The notes below the pieces were generated by a model. It was not told where the DNA came from. It saw nothing but the letters and a program-made list of their open reading frames with translations, and did not search any database. This document shows, one piece after another, positions 1 to 6,951 of a DNA stretch of 7,133 bases (position 1 is its first letter; every line of letters starts with the position of its first letter). Source of the stretch: Desulfobacteraceae bacterium (lineage in GTDB: Bacteria > Desulfobacterota > DSM-4660 > Desulfatiglandales > Desulfatiglandaceae); the NCBI GenBank assembly GCA_030632525.1, contig DAOVUP010000078.1, positions 1-7,133 of the forward strand. The letters run 5' to 3'. The translations under genes were made by a program, and so were the position numbers.

Positions 1-1
1 G

Positions 2-811
2 AAATCTCTGAGATTACTGGGCACCGTGGGCGGACCGAGCAATCCCGAGGCCTGGGACTGGTATTACCGGGTCATGGGTGAAGATCGCTGCCCCATCGTG
101 GACACCTGGTGGCAGACAGAGACAGGGGGCATCATGATCACTCCCATTCCCGGAGCCATGCCCATGAAACCGGGATCCGCCTCGCATCCCTTTTTCGGAG
201 TGGATGCCGTGGTACTCAGGGAGGACGGGACAGAAGCCGAACCCAACGAGGGAGGACACCTGTGCATCAGGAAACCCTGGCCCGGTTTCATGCGAACCGT
301 CTTTGGTGATCCTGAGCGTTTTAAAAAGACCTACTTCAAGGATTATCCGGGCTACTATTTCACCGCCGACGGCGCCAGGCGTGATGAGGACGGTTATTTT
401 TGGATCATGGGCCGGGTGGACGATGTGATCAATGTCTCAGGCCACCGGATGGGCACGGCAGAGGTGGAAAGCGCCCTTGTATCCCATGAAGCAGTAGTGG
501 AATCTGCTGTGGTGGGGTTTCCCCATGAAATAAAAGGCCAGGGAATTTATGCATTTGTGACCCTCAAGCAAGGTTTTGAGCCTACAGATGAATTAAAAAA
601 GGAACTCATACAGCACGTGAGAAAGGAGATCGGCCCCATTGCCTCGCCGGACAAACTCCACTTTACAACAGCCCTTCCCAAGACCAGGAGCGGGAAGATC
701 ATGAGAAGGATATTGAGGAAAATCGCCGAAGGTCAGCTTGACCAGTTTGGAGATATCTCCACCTTAGCCGAGCCCGATGTAGTAGATAAGCTGGTGGAGG
801 GGAGACAATAA
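2..811 (+). CDS. acs: Acetyl-CoA synthetase, AMP-forming (C-terminal part)
   Basis: Activates acetate with ATP and CoA to acetyl-CoA through an acetyl-AMP intermediate, in the cytoplasm. The frame is open from base 2 and reads [18 protein letters not shown], a conserved internal Acs stretch, so the 5' end lies outside the window. The GTG at 26 is internal and not the start. About 269 residues remain of a family length near 650. Visible motifs are WWQTETGG (near bases 107-130), the hinge region [18 protein letters not shown], the CoA-side [17 protein letters not shown], and [11 protein letters not shown]. The lysine of this last motif (codon 695-697) is the adenylation lysine whose acetylation switches Acs off in Salmonella and Bacillus. 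It ends 22 bp from the convergent acuC gene, and no terminator hairpin is visible in that gap. Family assignment is very secure; acetate versus propionate preference cannot be settled because the acyl-pocket residues are upstream. Confidence 0.96.
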   Translation, partial: KSLRLLGTVGGPSNPEAWDWYYRVMGEDRCPIVDTWWQTETGGIMITPIPGAMPMKPGSASHPFFGVDAVVLREDGTEAEPNEGGHLCIRKPWPGFMRTVFGDPERFKKTYFKDYPGYYFTADGARRDEDGYFWIMGRVDDVINVSGHRMGTAEVESALVSHEAVVESAVVGFPHEIKGQGIYAFVTLKQGFEPTDELKKELIQHVRKEIGPIASPDKLHFTTALPKTRSGKIMRRILRKIAEGQLDQFGDISTLAEPDVVDKLVEGRQ

Positions 812-833
812 CCTGGTTTCATTCAGACATTAT

Positions 834-2000
834 TTAGACCTTGTGAATAGGAAAGATCTCCTTCTGGATAAAACCTGCCACCCTCCGGGCTTCTTTAAAG
901 GCATTTTCTTTTACTTCACCCTCAGTGTGGTAAGGGTGGTCGTAGAGACTGCCAACCTCCTTTTCCGGCCCGAACATCATCCCTCCCACAAGACCGGCAA
1001 ATTCGTCCTCCGGCTCCACGTGATTCAGTATGGACCAGGCCAAGGTCCAGCACCTGGCCGTTCGGTAGAGATCGTAACCCCCTCCTCCAAGGGCAAGGAT
1101 CTTAGGGCATATGGCCATCATTTCCTTGACGGCCTTCTGATAACTGTTGTTGGTCAGCTTGTGGTGGGTACGGGGGTCAGAGATTAAAGCGCCATCCCCG
1201 ATTTCGGCGACGATGAGATCGGGCAAAAAAGACCTGACCAGAGGCAAGACTGTTTCTTCAAGGGCAACCCCGTACACCTCGTCGTCGGTCCCCGGTTCCA
1301 AAGGAAAATTGACCGTAAAACCCTTTCCGTCTCCTTCCCCGGTCTCGGTCTCAAAGCCTGACCAGGGATAAAGAGTTCTGCCGGTTTCATGGAGGGAGAT
1401 CACCAAGACCCTCGGGTCCTGGTAAAAGGCATTTTGGACACCATTTCCGTGGTGGGCGTCCAGATCTATGTACGCGATCTTTAAATCAGGCATTCTGCCG
1501 AGAGCATACATGATAGCGATGGCGATGTCGTTGATATAACAGAAGCCTTCAGCGTGACCCGGCATGGCATGGTGGAAACCCCCTAAGGGATTAAAAGCCG
1601 CCACGGCTTCCCCCTTCATAATGTGGTCCATGGCCGCATGTGTCCCCCCCGCTGCCAATAAAGACCATTCGTAAACCCCTGTAATAATAGGGTTGTCCAG
1701 GGTGCCCAGACCGCGTTTTAGCATCTCGGGATCCACCTTATCCTCTGTGGCCTTCTGCAGAAGCTCAAGGTAGGCGGATTCATGAAAAAGGGAAAGGAGG
1801 TTTATGGGCAAGGCCTCAGGTTCCAGTATCTTCATCCAGGGATAATTCATGACCCCGTAACGGGTACAGAGGTCGTAGGTCTTGGCCGCCCTCTCCGGTT
1901 TAAACGGATGATCAGACCCAAAATCAAACCAGCTCATCTCATCCGAATAGACGAAGATTGTCTCTTCCCTGCTAACGTTGTCTTGTTCCTCGGGTCTCAT
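834..2000 (-). CDS. acuC: AcuC-type histone-deacetylase-family protein
   Basis: Zn-dependent deacetylase of the class I HDAC fold, expected to remove acetyl groups from lysines of cytoplasmic proteins; the Bacillus AcuC substrate is acetyl-CoA synthetase. Counting from ATG at 2000 (388 aa, close to the usual AcuC length), the tandem active-site His is at 143-144 (GGFHHAMPGHAEGFCYIND), metal ligands are D181 and H183 in DLDAHHGNG, a third Asp is at D269 in EIGDGA, and the catalytic Tyr is Y309 in GGGGYDLYRTARCWT. The frame opens at a GTG at 2012, but nothing like a ribosome site precedes that codon. The ATG at 2000 has GTGGAG six bases upstream and is preferred. The third-ligand motif lacks the usual Q-x-GAD context (it reads AEIGDGA). 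Convergent neighbour of acs, which supports a role in Acs reactivation; polyamine or acetoin-linked deacetylation is the main alternative. Confidence 0.9.
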   Translation of the reverse strand: MRPEEQDNVSREETIFVYSDEMSWFDFGSDHPFKPERAAKTYDLCTRYGVMNYPWMKILEPEALPINLLSLFHESAYLELLQKATEDKVDPEMLKRGLGTLDNPIITGVYEWSLLAAGGTHAAMDHIMKGEAVAAFNPLGGFHHAMPGHAEGFCYINDIAIAIMYALGRMPDLKIAYIDLDAHHGNGVQNAFYQDPRVLVISLHETGRTLYPWSGFETETGEGDGKGFTVNFPLEPGTDDEVYGVALEETVLPLVRSFLPDLIVAEIGDGALISDPRTHHKLTNNSYQKAVKEMMAICPKILALGGGGYDLYRTARCWTLAWSILNHVEPEDEFAGLVGGMMFGPEKEVGSLYDHPYHTEGEVKENAFKEARRVAGFIQKEIFPIHKV

Positions 2001-2022
2001 TTCGGTCTCCACTTAATCAGAT

Positions 2023-2052
2023 AAAATATCATATGGCAAGAATTCGGGTCAA
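2023..2052 (-). promoter_or_regulatory. Candidate sigma70-type promoter for acuC
   Basis: Read on the - strand, TTGACC (2052-2047; 5 of 6 matches to the -35 consensus) is followed after 18 bp by TATTTT (2028-2023; 4 of 6 matches to the -10 consensus). Transcription would start near 2016, just ahead of the GTGGAG ribosome site and the ATG at 2000. This also argues against the GTG at 2012, which would then have almost no leader. Consensus matching by eye only. Confidence 0.4.
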
Positions 2053-2068
2053 TGAAAAAGGATGGGTA

Positions 2069-2214
2069 GCCGTTTACGGCTTGAAATTAGAAATTGGAAA
2101 TTAGAAACTGGAGGGATTGGCCCAAAATTGAATGCGTTCATCAACAGCACAAAAGCATGAAGACCAAATTTCTAATTTCTAATTTCTAATTTCAACGTTC
2201 CGTGAACGTTTACC
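2069..2214. repeat. Symmetric intergenic inverted repeat made of 7-bp units
   Basis: The left arm, 2081-2111, contains four tandem heptads (GAAATTA, GAAATTG, GAAATTA, GAAACTG at 2083-2110). The right arm, 2164-2195, contains three TTTCTAA heptads (2169-2189) plus a partial unit. The arms are near-perfect reverse complements over about 31 bp, with one gap and about two mismatches, and are separated by a 52-bp spacer. Each outer side carries a small hairpin: GCCGT-TT-ACGGC at 2069-2080 and AACGTTC-CGT-GAACGTT at 2194-2210. The word CGTTTAC occurs at both edges (2071 and 2207). No reading frame lies inside. It fills most of the gap between the divergent acuC and GNAT-like genes. It looks like a dispersed non-coding repeat or MITE remnant, but copy number cannot be judged from one window. 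Confidence 0.75.
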
Positions 2215-2220
2215 TTTTTT

Positions 2221-2247
2221 TTGACATCCTTGCGAAAATAGTCTAAT
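2221..2247 (+). promoter_or_regulatory. Candidate promoter for the GNAT-kinase-regulator genes
   Basis: A perfect TTGACA -35 hexamer at 2221-2226 follows a run of eight T (2215-2222, partly overlapping). TCTAAT at 2242-2247 matches the -10 consensus at 5 of 6 positions, with a 15-bp spacer, shorter than the usual 17. The ribosome site AGGAGA (2260-2265) and the ATG at 2275 follow at a sensible distance. The short spacer lowers confidence. Confidence 0.42.
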
Positions 2248-2274
2248 GACATAAGAAATAGGAGACATTTACCC

Positions 2275-3081
2275 ATGTCCTGGATACGTAGAATCAGCAG
2301 GCTTTCCAGAGTGGAAAAAGAGGGATTTTACCGGGGTCTAATACCCCCTTTGCTCTATCATCGTTTCGGAATCGACCCCCTTTCCCTATGTAATGAAAAA
2401 GGGGATAAGGTAGTGCGATTTTTCTCCCCTCAGGGCGACAGTACCTGTCTGGTCGAGGTTAAGCTGACAGACGCGGAAGAGCCCCTCTATTCTATCCAAC
2501 TGACGGATTCAAACGATTTTACGCAGATAGACTGGGACTTTGTGGTTGTCAATGATCCCTCTTCTCCCAAATTCAACACCCATATCGACCATGAGGGAAC
2601 GGACACATTATTTGGCTGGGCTTCCAGGAATCTTCCCGAGGAAGAAAATGCCATAAAGGCCGGTCTTTTCCCCGGACAGGCCAGAAAAGGGATGGGGTTG
2701 ACCGCGGAGATCATAGGTCTGGTTGAATGTTTTTGCCGGGTCTTTGATATAAAAAGCATTCGATTAGAAGCGCTTTTTTATCATAATGCGATTACTTATG
2801 AAAGACACGGCTTCAGCTACTTCAGCGGTTATGCCCAGATGAAAAGGATACATGAGCTGTTTCAGCCCGGGGAAAAACTCTACGATAAGCTGGATAATAG
2901 CACACCGTTCCGAAAACCCGAATTTGCTAACACCGTCAGGGGTCGTAGCTGGGCCATCCATGACAGCATCCTTATGGAGATAGATGATGACCTACTCGAT
3001 GAAGGGTGGGTGTCGCCCGTGATGTACCGGATGGTGGGAAAACCGAGAGGTATGGTCACCTTTCCCGACCCAACATATTGA
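2275..3081 (+). CDS. GNAT-like N-acetyltransferase, divergent
   Basis: A 268-aa soluble protein without signal peptide or membrane segment. The middle resembles the acetyl-CoA-binding half of GNAT enzymes. ARKGMGL at 136-142 looks like motif A (R/Q-x-x-G-x-G/A), although the first R/Q is Ala. It is followed by a helix-like stretch and then SIRLEALFYHNAITYERHGF at 161-180, the N-A-x-x-x-Y-x-x-x-GF pattern that closes many GNAT domains. Residues before about 100 and after about 195 are not recognised. ATG at 2275 is supported by AGGAGA nine bases upstream. It is transcribed away from acuC and is followed after 46 bp by a sensor kinase on the same strand. By analogy with Bacillus AcuA it could acetylate Acs, which is an inference: the sequence is longer than AcuA (about 210 aa) and not clearly alike. 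It could instead modify a small molecule or serve the kinase system. Confidence 0.62.
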   Translation: MSWIRRISRLSRVEKEGFYRGLIPPLLYHRFGIDPLSLCNEKGDKVVRFFSPQGDSTCLVEVKLTDAEEPLYSIQLTDSNDFTQIDWDFVVVNDPSSPKFNTHIDHEGTDTLFGWASRNLPEEENAIKAGLFPGQARKGMGLTAEIIGLVECFCRVFDIKSIRLEALFYHNAITYERHGFSYFSGYAQMKRIHELFQPGEKLYDKLDNSTPFRKPEFANTVRGRSWAIHDSILMEIDDDLLDEGWVSPVMYRMVGKPRGMVTFPDPTY

Positions 3082-3127
3082 GACCTTTGAAAAATGCCCC
3101 GACTCCTTACTTAATACTAGGACCGAT

Positions 3128-5476
3128 ATGTTCATCCCTCTCTTCCGCGATTGGAAAATCCGCACAAAACTCATCAGCGTAACCCTTTTTGTGGTTCTCG
3201 TTCCTCTCCTCTGTGTCGCAGTTCTCTCCATGAACCGTTTTGGTAAGGCCCTGAAAACCGCATCCGATGAAAACCTGGAGCACCTGGCCAGGAGCGTCTA
3301 TTCCATGTGCAAGGTCCATCAGGAGGTGGTGCAAGAGAAAGAACGAATCGTACATTTCCTTGATGAGGAGATTAAAGAGATCAAAGTGGGAGATACCGGT
3401 TATATATACATCATAGACACCGAAGGCGTTCTAAAGATCCACCCGGCCAGAGAAGGAGAAAATATTCTCGATTTGAGAGATTCGTCAGGCTTTCAATATA
3501 TCCATGCTATGATAACAGATGCCCTGGCCCTTGGAAATGGCGTAGTAGGGACTATCCGCTATCCTTGGATGAATCCGGAGTTGGGAGAGCAAAGCCCGAG
3601 GCAGAAGATTAACAAGTACATATACTTCAAGCCCTGGAACTGGATAATTGTGGCCGGGACCTATGAAGACGAGATCTATCACTCCCTGTATGAGACCGAA
3701 CACTTTATCATTTTTGTCGCCCTCGGGGCTCTCTTACTGGTATTTTTCCTCGTTTTTACCCTTTCGAAAGTCCTGACAAGACCTGTTCAGGAACTCACGG
3801 AAATAACCACCAGGATGGTTGGAGGAGATCTTTCTCAAAGGGCCCACATCCATGGGGCCGATGAGATCGGCATCCTGGGAGTATCCTTCAACCGGATGAT
3901 AAGTCAGATCCAGAATTACACCTCCAACTTGGAAAAGATGGTAGAGGCCAGGACCGGGGAGTTAAAGGAATCAAGAGAAAAATACCGTGACATTTCCCGA
4001 TTTCTGAACAACGTCCTTGACAGCGCAACCATGTACGCAATCATGGCCCTGGACTTTTACGGAAACATCATTGAGTTCAACAGGGGTGCGGAAAAACTTT
4101 TTGGATGGAAAAAGGAAGACGTCCTTAATAACAAGAATATCAACATCACCATTCTTCCCGAGGACCGCAGAAAAGGGATTCAAAAAGAGATGTCCAAACG
4201 GACCAGGATTGAAGGGGTCTGCGAACTCGAGATGTACAGGGTTAGAAAAAGCGGTGAGCGTTTTCCAGCACACACAACCGTTACGGCCATTAAGGATCCC
4301 TCTGGGAAAGCTACGGGATTTGTGGAGATCGTTCGTGACATCACCCTGAGAAGAAGGCTTGAGAAAGAGCTGCGAGAAACCAAGGAATTCCTTGAAAATG
4401 TCATGGAAAGTTCTGTTGACGGGATTCTGACCACAGATCTAAAAGGGAAAATAACATATCAGAACCGTGCAATGGAGGAAATATTAGGCTACCCGAAAGA
4501 GGAAGTTCTGGGAGAACATATCTCCCGGTTTTACGTCAGGGGAATTCAACAGGCCAGAGATGTCATGGCCCTCCTCCAGAAAGAAAAAAAGACAGTACAT
4601 TACGAGATAGAGGTTAAGGGGAATGAAGGGGAGGTCCTGACAATCCTGACCTCGCTTTTTCTGCTTCGAGACGAGGAGGCTAACGTTATCGGTACGGCAG
4701 GAATCTTCAAAGACATCACCGAACAGAAGCGTCTGGAGGCCAGGCTCAAGGCCACTCAGGCAAGTCTTGTTGAGGCATCCAAAATGAGAGCCCTCGGAGA
4801 ACTGGTGGCCGGCGTTGCCCACGAACTGAACAACCCCCTCATGGCCTCGCAGACCATCCTGCACGTGATTTTCAAAAACCTTCCTGACGATTACCCGGAA
4901 CGGGAGCGATTAGAAATCATCCGCAAGTGTAACGACCGCATCGAGAAAATTGTTGAACATCTCAGGGAATTTTCCAGACAGACCAAACCCGAGTTTAAGG
5001 AAATAGATATAAACCAACCAATAGAAAATGCCCTGATAATTACCGGACAGCAGCTCCTCAACCATAATATCTCAATCGTTCGGAAACTCTCCCAAAACCT
5101 GCCAAAGGCCATTGGCGATTCAAACCAATTGGAACAGGTCTTCCTTAATCTAATTTCCAATGCCAGAGATGCCATGGATGAAATAACAGGGCCCAAGGAG
5201 TTGACAATCCTCTCATATATGAGTGAATATGATGAGCATCCCATGGTGGTTGTCTCGGTGCAGGACACGGGTGAAGGAATTCCTGAAGAGAATCTTAATA
5301 AAGTGCTTGAGCCTTTCTTCAGTACCAAACCGGTGGGAAAGGGTACTGGTTTGGGTCTTTCCCTCTGCTTCGGTATCATAGAGGCCCATGGCGGAAAGCT
5401 CGAAATCGAGAGTCAACACGGTAATGGAACAGAGGTGAAGGTTCTTCTTCCAGCTAAAGAGACGGGAAAGGAGTAA
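3128..5476 (+). CDS. Membrane sensor histidine kinase, Cache-HAMP-PAS-PAS-HisKA-HATPase
   Basis: A 782-aa inner-membrane sensor that autophosphorylates on His and passes phosphate to a response regulator. Order: TM1 about 13-34; extracytoplasmic single Cache domain about 35-187 (GDTGYIYIIDTEG at 88-100 and FKPWNWIIVAGTYEDEIY at 167-184 are typical of sCache_2); TM2 about 193-214; HAMP about 212-265; short coiled coil about 265-290; PAS1 about 290-407; PAS2 about 418-533; HisKA with H565 in VAGVAHELNNPL (NtrB-like H-box); N-box N674/N678; G1 DTGEGI at 713-718; F-box PFFSTK at 729-734; G2 GTGLGL at 739-744. All kinase motifs look intact. ATG 3128 has AGGA five bases upstream. The downstream receiver gene starts 6 bp after the stop, with its ribosome site AAGGAG inside the end of this gene, so the two are surely co-translated. 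Ligand unknown; some sCache_2 domains bind C2-C3 carboxylates, which would suit the acetate-related neighbours. Confidence 0.94.
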   Translation: MFIPLFRDWKIRTKLISVTLFVVLVPLLCVAVLSMNRFGKALKTASDENLEHLARSVYSMCKVHQEVVQEKERIVHFLDEEIKEIKVGDTGYIYIIDTEGVLKIHPAREGENILDLRDSSGFQYIHAMITDALALGNGVVGTIRYPWMNPELGEQSPRQKINKYIYFKPWNWIIVAGTYEDEIYHSLYETEHFIIFVALGALLLVFFLVFTLSKVLTRPVQELTEITTRMVGGDLSQRAHIHGADEIGILGVSFNRMISQIQNYTSNLEKMVEARTGELKESREKYRDISRFLNNVLDSATMYAIMALDFYGNIIEFNRGAEKLFGWKKEDVLNNKNINITILPEDRRKGIQKEMSKRTRIEGVCELEMYRVRKSGERFPAHTTVTAIKDPSGKATGFVEIVRDITLRRRLEKELRETKEFLENVMESSVDGILTTDLKGKITYQNRAMEEILGYPKEEVLGEHISRFYVRGIQQARDVMALLQKEKKTVHYEIEVKGNEGEVLTILTSLFLLRDEEANVIGTAGIFKDITEQKRLEARLKATQASLVEASKMRALGELVAGVAHELNNPLMASQTILHVIFKNLPDDYPERERLEIIRKCNDRIEKIVEHLREFSRQTKPEFKEIDINQPIENALIITGQQLLNHNISIVRKLSQNLPKAIGDSNQLEQVFLNLISNARDAMDEITGPKELTILSYMSEYDEHPMVVVSVQDTGEGIPEENLNKVLEPFFSTKPVGKGTGLGLSLCFGIIEAHGGKLEIESQHGNGTEVKVLLPAKETGKE

Positions 5477-5482
5477 GTTAAA

Positions 5483-5848
5483 ATGGCAAAAGCTATTCTT
5501 ATTGTCGATGATGATGAACTGGTCCGCATTGCGCTTTATGAGCTCCTCAGACCTGAGGGTTATGAGGTCCATCCTGTCCCCAGCGGCCCCGAAGCCCTCA
5601 AGAAACTCGATCAGAACGACTACGATCTATTAATGCTCGATATCATCATGCCTGAGATGGATGGTTTTGAACTTTGTAAGCAGATCCGGGAGAGAGAGGA
5701 CTGCAGGGAAACTCCGATCGTATTTTTGACGGCCAAGAGCCGGGATGAAGACAGGGACCAAGGGATTGAGGCAGGAGCAAACCTCTTTTTATCCAAACCG
5801 ATCTCCCCTGATAAGCTTCTCCAGATTGTATCGGATACCATTGGTTGA
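5483..5848 (+). CDS. Single-domain response regulator (receiver only)
   Basis: A 121-aa CheY-like receiver protein with no output domain. The acidic pocket is D9-D10, the phosphoacceptor is D53 in LMLDIIMPEMDG, the switch Thr is T83 in VFLTAKS, and the conserved Lys is K105 in LSKPIS. The ATG has AAGGAG (5468-5473) nine bases upstream, overlapping the end of the kinase gene, so it is very likely the cognate partner of that kinase. With no DNA-binding or enzymatic domain, the signal must pass by protein contact or by phosphotransfer to another protein, so it cannot itself be the transcription factor. It stops 3 bp from the convergent DRTGG-type gene, leaving no room for a terminator between them. 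Confidence 0.93.
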   Translation: MAKAILIVDDDELVRIALYELLRPEGYEVHPVPSGPEALKKLDQNDYDLLMLDIIMPEMDGFELCKQIREREDCRETPIVFLTAKSRDEDRDQGIEAGANLFLSKPISPDKLLQIVSDTIG

Positions 5849-5851
5849 CAA

Positions 5852-6934
5852 TCAGATGCAAATCCCAAAGGTCTGGAGTAACTGGTCAAAAGCTCCATCA
5901 CGGTCCATCAGTTCCGTAAAACGGCGAACCTTGAGTTCATCCTGAATGGAAAGGGTGGGAGTACTCTGTTCCAGACGCTCCAAGACAGGAAAGGTGTCCC
6001 CTTTTACTAAGATCAGCGGAACGTTTACCTCTTTGGCCGCCGCCAAGAGCTGAGGGGCGGGATTTCGGCCACCGGTTAAGAGTATCCCAGCAATGGGTCT
6101 AAGACCCTGGGACTCTCCAGCCTCCATTTCAGGGGGTTGGGGCTTTAAGAGGACGATCTTGTTATAGGCCCTTTTGAACAGCAGAAGCCCCCCCTTCAGA
6201 TCTGATGATCCAACGGTCATTCCTCCCACCGGTTCCTCGATGCTCTCCTCCCCGCAAAGGAATTCACCATCAAGAATGCCCCTTACCTCCCCGAGGCTTC
6301 GAAAAGATAGGAAAGGATCTTCAGGAAGTGCGATTACTGTCGGAATCCCCTTCTTGGCAAGGGATGGGATTGTACGATCTCTGATCTCCTGGAGTTTTGC
6401 CTGGGGCACCCGGTTGAGGATAATACCCTTGATCCTGTCTCTGAGGAGAGAACTGGCAGAAAGAATGGAATAAATAGATTTGGCCGTATCCCGATATCTG
6501 TCAACGAGGATAAAATCGGTTTCTAATTCGGTGTTAAGCGAAACATCCGAAACATTGTGGGAAGGATCGTCAAGGAAGATGTGCTCGGAGCCCATGATAA
6601 GCAAGATGTCTTTCCCCTTCGAAAGCTCCTTAGCGAGAGTTTTAATCTCTTTAAGGACATCCTCAGACTTATCCTTTATACATGTTTCTTCTGAAAGCGG
6701 ATAGGGGCAGATCCTGTCAAAAGGTTCTTGAAGACCCAACACCTCTTTAAACAAGACAACATCCTGGTCCGTCCAAAATCCATCCAACTTGACTGGATGG
6801 GTTCCAAAGGGTTTCAAAAACCCCACATTGAGACCTTTCTCCATAAGTCTTAGGGCTACGGCCCAGGTGAAAAGTCTGTGGCCTGCATGATCTCCTGTAG
6901 TGCCTATAAAAAGGAAAGACAAAAGGTTATCCAC
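5852..6934 (-). CDS. BioD-like / DRTGG-domain protein related to phosphotransacetylase N-region
   Basis: A 360-aa cytoplasmic protein similar in layout to the stand-alone N-terminal region of long phosphotransacetylases (BioD-like P-loop fold followed by a DRTGG domain). Residues 7-15 (FLFIGTTGD), GFLKPFGTHP at 38-47 and IKGIILNRVP at 168-177 fit the BioD-like fold. From about 212 to 322 a DRTGG-like domain shows VGGMTVGSSDL and AGILLTGGRNPAPQLLAAA. Two hallmark motifs are altered: the P-loop reads AGHR where the family has GK followed by S/T, so the nucleotide-binding Lys is His19, and the GDR part of the DRTGG signature is replaced near residue 265 by a proline-rich stretch. It is therefore probably not an active NTPase and may be a regulatory or binding protein. 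An in-frame TAA (6943-6941) limits the start to GTG 6934 or TTG 6922; TTG would give the shorter N-terminus usual for the family. Converges on the response regulator. Confidence 0.72.
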   Translation of the reverse strand: MDNLLSFLFIGTTGDHAGHRLFTWAVALRLMEKGLNVGFLKPFGTHPVKLDGFWTDQDVVLFKEVLGLQEPFDRICPYPLSEETCIKDKSEDVLKEIKTLAKELSKGKDILLIMGSEHIFLDDPSHNVSDVSLNTELETDFILVDRYRDTAKSIYSILSASSLLRDRIKGIILNRVPQAKLQEIRDRTIPSLAKKGIPTVIALPEDPFLSFRSLGEVRGILDGEFLCGEESIEEPVGGMTVGSSDLKGGLLLFKRAYNKIVLLKPQPPEMEAGESQGLRPIAGILLTGGRNPAPQLLAAAKEVNVPLILVKGDTFPVLERLEQSTPTLSIQDELKVRRFTELMDRDGAFDQLLQTFGICI

Positions 6935-6941
6935 CCTCCTT
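6935..6941 (-). promoter_or_regulatory. Strong Shine-Dalgarno sequence that complicates the start choice
   Basis: On the - strand AAGGAGG (6941-6935) directly abuts the GTG at 6934, leaving no spacer, which is too close for normal initiation. The next possible in-frame start, TTG at 6922, lies 12 bases beyond it, a long but workable spacing, and yields a protein beginning MSFLFIGTTG. An in-frame stop just upstream (6943-6941) excludes an earlier start. Confidence 0.6.
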
Positions 6942-6951
6942 TAGTGGACCC

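Noticed and set aside
26..28. GTG at 26 as the true start of acs
   Set aside because: The frame is open upstream to base 2 and the extra residues match a conserved internal Acs segment; the real start is far outside the window.
843..1187. + strand open frame opposite acuC (114 codons)
   Set aside because: It lies entirely antisense to a well-supported HDAC-family gene and shows no recognisable domain.
2194..2222. Hairpin AACGTTC-CGT-GAACGTT followed by eight T as an intrinsic terminator
   Set aside because: The stem is AT-rich and only 7 bp, four bases separate it from the T-run, and no + strand gene ends upstream of it. It is better explained as the edge of the symmetric repeat.
3086..3100. 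TTTGAAAAATGCCCC between the GNAT-like and kinase genes resembling the foldback core CTTGAAAATGGCCC
   Set aside because: The match is partial, with no paired arm nearby; it may be a worn relic, but chance is as likely.
3087..3115. TTGAAA-17 bp-CTTAAT as a promoter for the kinase
   Set aside because: Transcription would start almost on the ATG at 3128 and leave no leader for the AGGA ribosome site; co-transcription with the upstream gene is simpler.
4891..5379. - strand open frame of 162 codons under the histidine kinase
   Set aside because: Antisense shadow of the HisKA/HATPase region, whose motifs are all intact on the + strand.
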